In this document: piece after piece, positions 27,998 through 36,509 of the stretch | Numbering within the stretch: the first letter of the stretch is position 1 | Layout of the letters: each line of letters starts with the position of its first letter | Source: Comamonadaceae bacterium | Lineage (GTDB): Bacteria > Pseudomonadota > Gammaproteobacteria > Burkholderiales > Burkholderiaceae_C | Reading direction: 5' to 3' | NCBI GenBank assembly: GCA_947448745.1 | Contig: CANFOQ010000012.1 | Coordinates: forward strand, 1-58,333 | DNA: 58,333 bases | The notes under the pieces: model-generated | Database searches by the model: none | Seen by the model: the letters and a program-made list of their open reading frames with translations, nothing else | Told to the model about the DNA's origin: nothing | Translations under genes and position numbers: made by a program

Positions 27998-30649
27998 ATG
28001 TTTCGTGAAGGACAAGCCGTGTTGACACGGCGCGAAGACTACCAAGTCCCGGCTTTCTGGATTGACAAGGTCGATCTGACGTTTGATTTGGACCCGGTCA
28101 AAACCCGGGTGCTCAACACCATGCAAGTGCGTCGCAACCCCGACGCACCCCTTCAAGCACTGCGCTTGGACGGCGAAGAACTGAACTTGTCGCGTGTGTT
28201 GGTGAATGGCCAAGGCACCTCGTTCAAGATGGACGGCGAGGTGTTGGTGCTGGAAAACCTGCCCGACGGCAACGAGGCTTTCACACTGGAAATTTTCACC
28301 ACCTGCAATCCGAGCAAAAACACCCAGCTCTCGGGTTTGTATGTGAGCCAAGATTCCTTCTTCACGCAATGCGAAGCACAAGGTTTTCGACGCATCACGT
28401 ATTTCCTTGACCGCCCCGATGTGATGAGCAGTTTCACCGTCACCTTGCGGGCCGACAAGGCCAGCTACCCGGTGCTGTTGTCGAATGGCAATTTGCTGGA
28501 ACAAGGTGACTTGGAAGACGGCCGCCATTTCGCCAAATGGTTTGACCCGCACCAAAAACCCAGCTATTTGTTTGCCTTGGTGGCGGGCAAGTTGGTGTGT
28601 CGCGAACAGCGCATCGTGGCCCGCAATGGGCAAGAACATCTGCTGCAAATTTATGTGCGCTCGGGTGATTTGGACAAGACCGAACACGCCATGAACTCGC
28701 TGATGGCGAGTGTGGCCTGGGACGAAGCACGCTTTGGCCTGAGCCTGGACCTGGAGCGTTTCATGGTGGTGGCCACCTCGGACTTCAACATGGGCGCGAT
28801 GGAAAACAAGGGCTTGAATATTTTCAACACCAAGTACGTGTTGGCCAGTCCTGCCACCGCCACCGACACCGATTACGGCAACATCGAAAGCGTCATCGGC
28901 CACGAGTATTTCCACAACTGGACCGGCAACCGCATCACCTGCCGCGATTGGTTTCAGCTGTCGTTGAAAGAAGGCCTCACGGTGTTCCGCGACCAAGAAT
29001 TCAGCCAAGACTTGGCGGGCTCGGCGTCTGCGCGGGCGGTCAAACGCATTGAAGATGTGCGCTTGCTGCGCACCGTGCAGTTTGCCGAAGACGCGGGTCC
29101 GTTGGCGCACCCAGTGCGCCCCGACAGCTACTTGGAAATCAACAACTTCTACACCGTCACCATCTACGAAAAAGGCGCGGAAGTGGTGCGCATGATGCAA
29201 ACCTTGGTGGGCCGCGATGGGTTTGCCAAAGGCATGAAGCTGTACTTTGAGCGCCACGATGGTCAAGCCGTCACTTGCGATGATTTCGCGCAAGCCATTG
29301 CCGACGCCAATCCCGCATCGCCTTTGGCGCAACACCTGGCGCAATTCAAACGCTGGTATGCGCAAGCGGGTACACCGCAAGTGACCGTCACTTCCAGCTA
29401 CGACGCCGACGCGCAACGCTTCAGTTTGCATTTCCAACAAAGCTGCGAATCCACGCCCGGCCAATTGATCAAACAAGCTTTTGTCATTCCCATCCAACTC
29501 GGCTTGCTCAGCCCCACCGGTGCATCCTTGGGCGACGAGCAGTTGTTGGTCTTGCATGAAGAACACCACACCCTGGTGTTTGAAAACATGGCGCAGCAGC
29601 CGGTGCCGTCCTTGCTGCGCGGCTTCAGTGCCCCGGTGCATTTGGTTTACGACTACACCGATGCGCAGTTGCTCACCATGTTGGCGCACGACAAGGATGC
29701 TTTCAACCGCTGGGAAGCCGCGCAACGCCTGGGCTTGAAAGCCGCCATGGTGGCCTTGAACAGCGCCACCGTGCACGACCAACCCTTGCCACTGGATTTG
29801 GTCGACGGCTTGCGCCATGTGTTGCGCCACCCCGAGCTGGATGCGGCCTTCAAAGAACTGGTGCTGACCTTGCCCAGCGAAAGTTACATCGCCGAACAAT
29901 GCGAGCAAGTGGACCCGCAAAAAATCCATGCTGTGCGTGAAGCCATGCGCTTGCAATTGGCCACAGCACTGCAAGAAGATTGGGCTTGGGCGTTCCATCA
30001 CCACGCTCCCAAAGGCAGTTACCAAACCGATGCAGCGTCCTGTGGTCAACGCGCCTTGCGTGGCATGGCCTTGGTGTATTTGTGTTTGGCCGGTCAACGG
30101 CAATCGGACAACACCTGGGCGCAGCACGCCCGGGCGGTGTTTGAAAAAGCCAGCAACATGACCGAGCGCATGCACGGCCTGGCCGCCTTGGTGCACATCG
30201 ACCATCCCTTGGCCGCTGGTGCATTAGCGCAGTTCCATGCCTTGTTCAAACAAGAAGAACTGGTGTTGGACAAATGGTTTGCCTTGCAAGCCTCGGCCAG
30301 TGGCAGCCAGTCCGATGTCTTGGCCAAGGTGCGGCAACTCATGCAACACCCCGACTTCCATCTGCACAACCCGAACCGCGCCCGCAGTTTGATTTCGAGT
30401 TACTGCACCAATGCCGCCGCCTTTCACCGCACCGATGCCGCAGGCTATGTGTTCTGGAGCGAGCGCGTGTTGGAAATTGACGGCTTCAACCCGCAGGTGG
30501 CGGCCCGCTTGGCCCGCACCTTGGACCGTTGGCGCAAGTTGGTAGAGCCCTACCGCAGTGCCGCCCACGAAGCGATTCGCCGTGTTGCCGCCAAAGACGA
30601 TTTGAGCGCCGATGTGCGTGAAGTGATCAACGCCGCCCTAGAGGACTGA
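27998..30649 (+). CDS. pepN: Aminopeptidase N (M1 family)
   Basis: Zinc aminopeptidase of cytosolic peptide turnover, 883 residues, normal for bacterial PepN. The exopeptidase motif is GAMENKGLNIF (about residue 262), and the zinc site is HEYFHNWTGNR with the second glutamate in KEGLTVF. Two ATGs lie close together (27992 and 27998); the GGAG at 27987-27990 is only one base from the first and seven from the second, so I choose 27998 (MFREGQAVL). It sits 26 bases after prfB and 3 bases before fbp. Confidence 0.97.
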   Translation: MFREGQAVLTRREDYQVPAFWIDKVDLTFDLDPVKTRVLNTMQVRRNPDAPLQALRLDGEELNLSRVLVNGQGTSFKMDGEVLVLENLPDGNEAFTLEIFTTCNPSKNTQLSGLYVSQDSFFTQCEAQGFRRITYFLDRPDVMSSFTVTLRADKASYPVLLSNGNLLEQGDLEDGRHFAKWFDPHQKPSYLFALVAGKLVCREQRIVARNGQEHLLQIYVRSGDLDKTEHAMNSLMASVAWDEARFGLSLDLERFMVVATSDFNMGAMENKGLNIFNTKYVLASPATATDTDYGNIESVIGHEYFHNWTGNRITCRDWFQLSLKEGLTVFRDQEFSQDLAGSASARAVKRIEDVRLLRTVQFAEDAGPLAHPVRPDSYLEINNFYTVTIYEKGAEVVRMMQTLVGRDGFAKGMKLYFERHDGQAVTCDDFAQAIADANPASPLAQHLAQFKRWYAQAGTPQVTVTSSYDADAQRFSLHFQQSCESTPGQLIKQAFVIPIQLGLLSPTGASLGDEQLLVLHEEHHTLVFENMAQQPVPSLLRGFSAPVHLVYDYTDAQLLTMLAHDKDAFNRWEAAQRLGLKAAMVALNSATVHDQPLPLDLVDGLRHVLRHPELDAAFKELVLTLPSESYIAEQCEQVDPQKIHAVREAMRLQLATALQEDWAWAFHHHAPKGSYQTDAASCGQRALRGMALVYLCLAGQRQSDNTWAQHARAVFEKASNMTERMHGLAALVHIDHPLAAGALAQFHALFKQEELVLDKWFALQASASGSQSDVLAKVRQLMQHPDFHLHNPNRARSLISSYCTNAAAFHRTDAAGYVFWSERVLEIDGFNPQVAARLARTLDRWRKLVEPYRSAAHEAIRRVAAKDDLSADVREVINAALED

Positions 30650-30652
30650 ACC

Positions 30653-31654
30653 ATGAGCACATCCCTGTCTCGTTATTTGGTGGAACAACAACGCGCCAAA
30701 AACCACATCCCACCCGAGCTGCGCTTGTTGCTTGAAGTGGTGGCACGTGCTTGCAAAAGCATCAGCCATGCGGTGAACAAGGGCGCCTTGGGTGGCGTGC
30801 TGGGCTCTGCCCACAGCGAAAACGTGCAAGGCGAAGTGCAGAAGAAACTCGACATCATTGCCAACGAGGTGTTGATTGAAGCGAATGAATGGGGCGGCCA
30901 TTTGGCGGCCATGGCCTCGGAAGAAATGGACAGCATTTACCTCGTGCCCAACCGCTACCCGCAAGGCGAATACCTGCTGTTGTTTGATCCCCTTGATGGC
31001 TCTAGCAACATCGATGTGAACGTGAGCATCGGTACCATCTTCAGTGTGTTGAAAAAAACCGAAGGCAGCGCCGGTGTCAGTGAAGCTGATTTTTTGCAAC
31101 AAGGCAGCGCCCAAGTCGCCGCAGGTTATTGCGTGTACGGCCCGCAAACCACCTTGGTGCTCACGGTGGGCGATGGCGTGGCCATGTTCACCTTGGACCG
31201 CGAGCAGGGTTCATTCGTGCTGACACAAGAAGACGTGCAGATTCCGGCCGACACCCAAGAGTTCGCCATCAACATGAGCAACATGCGGCACTGGGCCCCG
31301 CCGGTCAAACAGTACATCGAGGACTGCTTGGCCGGCAAAGCTGGTGCACGTGGCAAAGACTTCAACATGCGTTGGGTGGCCAGCATGGTGGCCGATGTGC
31401 ACCGCATCCTCACCCGTGGCGGTGTCTTCATGTACCCTTGGGATCAACGCGAGCCGAACAAGCCTGGCAAGTTGCGCCTGATGTACGAGGCCAATCCGAT
31501 GGCTTGGTTGGTCGAGCAAGCCGGTGGTGCTGCCACCAACGGACAACAACGCATCTTGGACATCCAACCCACTGAACTGCACCAGCGCGTGAGCGTTTTC
31601 TTGGGCTCGAAAAACGAGGTGCAGCGGGTCACCGCACTGCACCAAGCCAGCTGA
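30653..31654 (+). CDS. fbp: Fructose-1,6-bisphosphatase class I
   Basis: Hydrolyses fructose 1,6-bisphosphate in gluconeogenesis. The 333-residue protein has the metal- and phosphate-binding signature [20 protein letters not shown] at about residues 111-130, [36 protein letters not shown] split across the substrate site, and the early glutamates in [12 protein letters not shown]. It starts 3 bases after the pepN stop and is probably cotranscribed with it. The AMP-site region at the N-terminus is present. Confidence 0.97.
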   Translation: MSTSLSRYLVEQQRAKNHIPPELRLLLEVVARACKSISHAVNKGALGGVLGSAHSENVQGEVQKKLDIIANEVLIEANEWGGHLAAMASEEMDSIYLVPNRYPQGEYLLLFDPLDGSSNIDVNVSIGTIFSVLKKTEGSAGVSEADFLQQGSAQVAAGYCVYGPQTTLVLTVGDGVAMFTLDREQGSFVLTQEDVQIPADTQEFAINMSNMRHWAPPVKQYIEDCLAGKAGARGKDFNMRWVASMVADVHRILTRGGVFMYPWDQREPNKPGKLRLMYEANPMAWLVEQAGGAATNGQQRILDIQPTELHQRVSVFLGSKNEVQRVTALHQAS

Positions 31655-31684
31655 TTTTTTCAAATACAACACAAAGGCACCCTC

Positions 31685-32920
31685 ATGAGCATCCACAAAC
31701 ACCTCCCCGCCCTGCTCTTGTCTGTGGTGGCCTTGATCAGCCCGCAAGCCCACGCTGAAGTGGTGAAGATCGGCTTCATTGATGTGTTGTCGGGGCCGTT
31801 TGCTGCAGCGGGCAAATCATCCTTGGACCAACTGCGTGCGGTGGTGACGGCCCGCAACGCCAAAGCCAAGCCCAGTGAGCCACAGTTTGAAGTGGTGCCT
31901 TTTGATGGCAAAGGTTCACCGCAGGAAAGCGCCTTGATGCTCAAGAGTGCCGCCGACCAAGGCATCCGTTATGTGACCCAAGGCGGGGGTTCTGGTGTGG
32001 CCTTCGCCTTGACCGAAGCCATCGCCAAAATCGCTGATCGCGAACCCAACAAAGCCATGGTCTACCTGAACTATTCGGCGATGGACCCGGGCCTGACCAA
32101 CGACCGCTGCAACTTCTGGCACTTCCGTTTTTACCCGTCCAGCGAAATGAAAATCGAAGCGCTCACCACCTACATGAAGACGCGTCCCGACATCAAGAAT
32201 GTGTATTTGTTGAACCAAGACTACACGCACGGTCAGCAAGTTTCAAAAGCGTCCAAGGCCTACTTGGCACGCAAACGCCCTGATGTGCAAATCGTGGGCG
32301 ACACCTTTGTCCCCATTGCCCAAGTGCGCGACTTTGCACCCTACATCGCCAAGATCAAAGCTTCTGGCGCAGACACCGTCATCACCTCCAACTGGGGCAC
32401 CGACCTCAGCTTGTTGCTCAAGGCGGCCAAAGACTACGGCCTGAACATCAACTTCTTCACCATGAACGCCAACAACCCCGGTGTGCCCGCGCAAATGGGC
32501 GCTTGGGGCGAAAACAAAGTTGGCGTCATCTGGAACTGGGGCCACAACGCCCCCACCCCCGAGTTGGAAAAAATTTACATCGCCTATAAAAAACAATCGG
32601 ACGAAGACTTTATTTTTGCGGCCCACTACAACTCGGTTCACATGTTGAGCGCTGCGATGGAGAAAGCCAAAAGCACCGACCCCAAAACCGTGGCCTATGC
32701 TTTAGAAGGCATGAAATTCAAGAGCCCGGTGGGCGAAGTGGAAATGCGCAAAACCGATCACCAATTGCTGGCCCCTTTGTTCTTGGGCATGTGGGCCAAA
32801 CAAGGCAGCAAGGGTGTGAAGTACGATGCCGAAAAAACCGGTTATGGTTTCCGCTCGGAAGTGGTCTGGGACACCTACATCAGTGCCCAACCCACTTCTT
32901 GCCAAATGACCCGTCCTTGA
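31685..32920 (+). CDS. Branched-chain amino acid-type ABC substrate-binding protein (orphan)
   Basis: A 411-residue periplasmic binding protein with a Sec signal peptide (HLPALLLSVVALISPQAHA) cut near residue 21. Core blocks: VKIGFIDVLSGPFAAAGKS, YVTQGGGSGVAFALTEAI, NVYLLNQDYTHGQQ, DTVITSNWGTDLSLLLKA. No transporter permease or ATPase genes are adjacent. It shares the block SAMDPGLTNDRCNFWHFRF with the protein at 22080-23384, marking a paralogous pair. The C-terminus (SCQMTRP) resembles that of its paralogue (SCNMKRPN). Ligand unknown. Confidence 0.92.
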   Translation: MSIHKHLPALLLSVVALISPQAHAEVVKIGFIDVLSGPFAAAGKSSLDQLRAVVTARNAKAKPSEPQFEVVPFDGKGSPQESALMLKSAADQGIRYVTQGGGSGVAFALTEAIAKIADREPNKAMVYLNYSAMDPGLTNDRCNFWHFRFYPSSEMKIEALTTYMKTRPDIKNVYLLNQDYTHGQQVSKASKAYLARKRPDVQIVGDTFVPIAQVRDFAPYIAKIKASGADTVITSNWGTDLSLLLKAAKDYGLNINFFTMNANNPGVPAQMGAWGENKVGVIWNWGHNAPTPELEKIYIAYKKQSDEDFIFAAHYNSVHMLSAAMEKAKSTDPKTVAYALEGMKFKSPVGEVEMRKTDHQLLAPLFLGMWAKQGSKGVKYDAEKTGYGFRSEVVWDTYISAQPTSCQMTRP

Positions 32921-32929
32921 AGGAAACCT

Positions 32930-33199
32930 ATGGCCACCCCTCCCAGCGAACTCATCCACGCGCTTGTTCTGCGTGAAATGCAAGACGGCATCATCCGGGA
33001 CGGCCTGTGGGCCAAGGCCATGGCGGAGTCTGGTGCTGACAAGGCCAAAGCCAAAGCGGCCTACATTCGCTTGAGAGCGGCCAGCATGCAGGAAGAAACC
33101 CGCAACCTGCTGGTCAAGCAAATTCAACAAGGCCTGAAAGAGACGTTGAAACCGAACAAAGATTTTTTGTCGGCCAGCGGTTTGAAAAAACCGAATTAA
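32930..33199 (+). CDS. Small helical protein of unknown function
   Basis: An 89-residue protein (MATPPSELIHALVLREMQDG...), strongly helical and charged, with no signal peptide or membrane segment. I do not recognise a family. A good AGGAAA ribosome site precedes the ATG, 9 bases after the binding-protein stop, so the two are probably one operon. Its stop overlaps that of the convergent gloA gene by 4 bases. Confidence 0.75.
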   Translation: MATPPSELIHALVLREMQDGIIRDGLWAKAMAESGADKAKAKAAYIRLRAASMQEETRNLLVKQIQQGLKETLKPNKDFLSASGLKKPN

Positions 33200-33732
33200 G
33201 CGCCCAGCTTTTTCAGCAAATTGGGCTGCACAATTTCAATCCAATAACCGTCGGGGTCTTTGATGAAGGCCACGTCGCGCATCTTGCCCTGCTCGGGGCG
33301 CTTCACATAAGTCACTTGGTTGTCGTCAAACCATTGCACGGCAGCGGCCAAATCGGGCACTGAAAAACAAATGTGACCAAAGCCTTGGGGCTGGGCATTG
33401 CCATCGTGGTATTTGAAATCTGCGTCCGACTCGGTGCCCCAGTTGTGGGTGAACTCCAAGATGCCGCTTTGCGAAAAAGTCCAGGCGGTGCGCTCGCCTT
33501 GGTCTTCGGGCGCCTTCTGCGCTTGCTCGGACACCGCCAAAAAATACAAGGAGAACTTCATCTCGGGGAAGTCCAACTTGCGCAGCACCCGCATGCCCAT
33601 GATGCGGCTGTAAAAGTCCAAAGTCACTGCCGGGTCTTTCACCCGCAGCATCGAGTGGTTCAACACAAAGCCTTTGGAATGAGCCGTGGGCTGCTCGCAA
33701 ACACCGGGGTGTTTTTCAGTGGAAAACGTCAT
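33196..33732 (-). CDS. gloA: Lactoylglutathione lyase (glyoxalase I)
   Basis: Converts the methylglyoxal-glutathione hemithioacetal to S-lactoylglutathione. At 178 residues it is the longer, zinc-type form resembling eukaryotic enzymes. Two beta-alpha-beta-beta-beta modules are visible: NHSMLRVKDPAVTLDFYSRIMGM with KFSLYFLA, and GFGHICFSVPDLAAAVQWF with DPDGYWIEIVQP. Metal ligands would be the early histidine, ELEFTHNWG-type glutamate (here LEFTHNWGTE), GHICF histidine and the glutamate in WIEIV. It overlaps the neighbouring stop by 4 bases, convergently. Confidence 0.93.
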   Translation of the reverse strand: MTFSTEKHPGVCEQPTAHSKGFVLNHSMLRVKDPAVTLDFYSRIMGMRVLRKLDFPEMKFSLYFLAVSEQAQKAPEDQGERTAWTFSQSGILEFTHNWGTESDADFKYHDGNAQPQGFGHICFSVPDLAAAVQWFDDNQVTYVKRPEQGKMRDVAFIKDPDGYWIEIVQPNLLKKLGA

Positions 33733-33740
33733 GGCTGAAT

Positions 33741-34127
33741 TTAAGATTTAACGGCGGCCAGGGCTGTTGGGCGAACCGCTGGGCCATGGTGTGTGCCTGT
33801 GAGCAGGGTTGGCGAATCGAGGTTCAAGCTGGCATCGATCGCCTGGTGCTGCTTTTCTTGGGAGATGAGGCAACGCCGCAGGTATCGCAAACTGGTGACA
33901 CGAAGAAACGAGGCGAAGTTGGAGACTTCGCCCCGGTGCTCCAAGATTTCATCGTGCAGCGTGCAGATGAGGGCATTGGTGGTGCAGCCCTCATCCTCGG
34001 CCATTTCGGCCAGCACGTCCCACACGGTGTTTTCCAAGCGAATGCTGGTGAGCATGCCGCGAATGCGAATCGAACGGGTACGTTGCTCGTACAGAATCGG
34101 ATCGGCTTTGACGAAATACTCACACAT
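33741..34127 (-). CDS. Ribbon-helix-helix domain protein
   Basis: A 128-residue protein with an N-terminal ribbon-helix-helix DNA-binding type domain (RSIRIRGMLTSIRLENTVWDVLAEMAEDEGCTTNALI, PF13467-like). A second helical part follows (NFASFLRVTSLRYLRR) and then a loose proline/threonine tail. Such proteins are usually short regulators. It lies 30 bases after the GMC dehydrogenase gene on the same strand and may regulate that cluster, which is inference from position. Confidence 0.8.
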   Translation of the reverse strand: MCEYFVKADPILYEQRTRSIRIRGMLTSIRLENTVWDVLAEMAEDEGCTTNALICTLHDEILEHRGEVSNFASFLRVTSLRYLRRCLISQEKQHQAIDASLNLDSPTLLTGTHHGPAVRPTALAAVKS

Positions 34128-34157
34128 GCATGTCTCCTGGTGGGAACCAAGCCAAAT

Positions 34158-35726
34158 TTAAATGGCTTTTTCAGTCATTTGCTTGGCGATGTAATCCGCC
34201 TGGCGAATGGCCAAGGTCACGATGGTCAAGGTGGGGTTCTCAGCACCACCGGTGGTGAACTGGGAGCCATCACTGATGAACAGGTTGGGGATGTCATGGG
34301 TTTGACCCCATTTGTTGGCCACACCATCACGCGCATTGGCACTGAGTCGGCAGCTGCCCAGGTTGTGGGTGGAAGGGTAAGGCGGTGTGCGGTAGGTTTT
34401 GATGGCACCCGCCGCTTGGTAAATGCGCTCACCTTGGGTGAACGCGTGGTTGCGCATGACGATGTCATTTTCATGGTCATCGAAGTGCACGTTGGCCACG
34501 GCACTGCCCCACTTGTCTTTCACATTGGTGTTCAGGGTGATGCGGTTGGTTTCGCGCGGCATGTCTTCGCCCACCAGCCACATGCCCGCCAAGTTGGTGT
34601 AGTGGTCCATCCACCATGCGTAGTCGGCGCCCCAAGCACCGGGGTCTAAGAAGGCGGGCATGAAGGCCAGACCCAAGGACAGGGTTTCCATTTCATAGCC
34701 ACCCACAAAACCGCGTTTGGGGTTGAAGGCAGATTCGTCACGGATGATGCCGGCCATGGTGGTACCACGGTACATGTGCACCGGGTCTTTGAACGCTGCG
34801 TACACAGAGCCAGTCATGTGGCGCATGTAGTTGCGACCCACTTGACCAGAAGAGTTGGCCAAGCCGTCTTTGAACATGTTGGAGGCTGACAGCAGCAGCA
34901 AACGCGGTGTTTCAATGGAGTTGCCCGCCACGCAAACCACACGTGCTTTTTGGCGTTGCTCTTTGCCGTCCTTGTCAAAGTACACGACACCGGTGACCAA
35001 GCCTTTGTCGTTGTGTTCAATGCGGGTCACGTGCGCTTCGGGGCGCAGGTCGAGGTTGCCAGTGGCTTCGGCCTTGGGAATCTCGGTGTAAAGCGTGGAC
35101 CACTTGGCGCCGCTCTTGCAACCTTGGAAGCAAAAGCCCAACTGCATGCATCGACCACGGCCATCACGCGGCTGGCTGTTGATGGCCATGTTGCCGGTGT
35201 GCACTTCCTTGTAGCCCATTTTTTTCGCGCCGGCATACATCACTTTGAAGTTGTTGTTGCCAGGCAGGCCAGGAATGCCATTGGTGCGGGTCACGCCCAT
35301 TTTGTTTTCCGCTTTGGCGTAGTAAGGCTCCAACTCGGACAAGGTGACAGGCCAGTCCAGCAGGTTGGCCCCTTTAATGTCGCCATAAACGGTTTTGGCG
35401 CGGAACTCGTGCTCTTGCAAACGCAAAGACGCACCAGCCCAGTGGGTGGTGGAGCCGCCAACGGTTTTGCAAATCCAAGCGGGCAAGCCAGAAAAGTCTT
35501 TGGCCACGCGCCATGTGCCCGAGGTGGTGCGGGGGTCGAGCCAAGCCAATTGACCAAAGGATTTCCATTCGTCATTGACGAAGGATTGGGGGGACTGACG
35601 CGCACCTGCTTCGAGCACCACCACTTTGATGCCCTTTTGACAGAGTTCGTTGGCCAAGGTGCCGCCGCCTGCGCCGGAACCGATTATGACGACAGCACTG
35701 TCGTCGTTGAATGCGATAGAAGCCAT
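34158..35726 (-). CDS. GMC-family FAD-dependent dehydrogenase (large subunit)
   Basis: A 522-residue flavoprotein resembling the large subunit of membrane-linked sugar/alcohol dehydrogenases (gluconate, sorbitol or fructose type). The FAD motif is VVIIGSGAGGGTLANEL at the N-terminus, GGSTTHWAGASLR follows, and the active-site region is PSTHNLGSCRLS (catalytic His) with GAENPTLTI at the end. AGGAG lies 8 bases before MASIAF, fixing the start; the open frame runs 66 codons further up. The small subunit gene is 38 bases upstream, but no cytochrome c subunit is nearby. Substrate unknown. Confidence 0.9.
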   Translation of the reverse strand: MASIAFNDDSAVVIIGSGAGGGTLANELCQKGIKVVVLEAGARQSPQSFVNDEWKSFGQLAWLDPRTTSGTWRVAKDFSGLPAWICKTVGGSTTHWAGASLRLQEHEFRAKTVYGDIKGANLLDWPVTLSELEPYYAKAENKMGVTRTNGIPGLPGNNNFKVMYAGAKKMGYKEVHTGNMAINSQPRDGRGRCMQLGFCFQGCKSGAKWSTLYTEIPKAEATGNLDLRPEAHVTRIEHNDKGLVTGVVYFDKDGKEQRQKARVVCVAGNSIETPRLLLLSASNMFKDGLANSSGQVGRNYMRHMTGSVYAAFKDPVHMYRGTTMAGIIRDESAFNPKRGFVGGYEMETLSLGLAFMPAFLDPGAWGADYAWWMDHYTNLAGMWLVGEDMPRETNRITLNTNVKDKWGSAVANVHFDDHENDIVMRNHAFTQGERIYQAAGAIKTYRTPPYPSTHNLGSCRLSANARDGVANKWGQTHDIPNLFISDGSQFTTGGAENPTLTIVTLAIRQADYIAKQMTEKAI

Positions 35727-35764
35727 GTGTGTTCTCCTGAATTTGTAATCGTTGTGGGGTGGGC

Positions 35765-36391
35765 TCAGCCCATGAAAGGTGCGGGGCTGGCGTCTTTGGG
35801 AGGCGCAGGCAACCATTTCAAATCTTGGAAACCACGGGTGATGTAGCCGCCTTTTTCCCAAGCAGAGCCTGGGTAACCAAATGCGGCGAACGCCATGTCG
35901 TTGTTGTAAACCGAGGTCACGCATTGGCCACGGACCGCACCAAAGAATGCAGAACCTTCCAGGCCTTTGACGATGGCCAATTTTTTGGCGTCACTGGCTT
36001 TCTTGAAGCTGCCACCTGCCAAGCTGTTGAGGTTGCTCAACCCTTCACGCAACATGGCCGCAGTGGCCGGGTCCGCAGAGGCCGAGCCATCCATGTCTTT
36101 GGCCAAGATAGCGTAGACCGCATCGGGCAATTTTTTGTGCGGGTAAATGGTGCGGCCCATGGCCATGAGCGTTTCACCTTCGGCCTGCGACAGGGTTTTC
36201 AGTTCAACGGCCCAAACCGTGGAGGGGGCCAAACCAGCCAACACCGAACCAGCAGCCAAGGTGCCCATCAAAATGCCCGAGCCCTTGAGGAATTCGCGTC
36301 GTGCCAAGGGCAGGTTTTGTTTGGGGACAATGCCGCTTTCTTCGCAGTCGCTGAACTCTGAAGCAACGGGTGCTATGGGAATGGTTCGCAT
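35765..36391 (-). CDS. Gluconate 2-dehydrogenase subunit 3-type Tat-exported small subunit
   Basis: A 208-residue protein with a twin-arginine signal (LARREFLKGSGILMG, then a hydrophobic stretch to about residue 62, VWAVE). The mature part resembles gluconate 2-dehydrogenase subunit 3 (GETLMAMGRTIYPHKKLPDAVY, FFGAVRGQCVTSVYNNDMAFAAFGYPGSAWEKGGYITRGF in pieces). In this family the small subunit carries the folded flavoprotein across the membrane as a hitchhiker. An AGGAG site is seen before the ATG. It is first in the pair with the GMC gene. Confidence 0.88.
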   Translation of the reverse strand: MRTIPIAPVASEFSDCEESGIVPKQNLPLARREFLKGSGILMGTLAAGSVLAGLAPSTVWAVELKTLSQAEGETLMAMGRTIYPHKKLPDAVYAILAKDMDGSASADPATAAMLREGLSNLNSLAGGSFKKASDAKKLAIVKGLEGSAFFGAVRGQCVTSVYNNDMAFAAFGYPGSAWEKGGYITRGFQDLKWLPAPPKDASPAPFMG

Positions 36392-36509
36392 GGATGTCTC
36401 CTGTGTGTTCTAAGTGGATAAGCGAGGTCAGTATTTCACTGCGAAGTGTGTTGCTGGTGGTATGTCGCTAAACACAAGGAAAACCCTGAGGAATAGTAAA
36501 CTCGGCGAC

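Noticed and set aside
27962-30205. A 747-codon open frame on the minus strand, opposite pepN
   Set aside because: Same codon-bias shadow; no start site or domain, and PepN is complete on the other strand.
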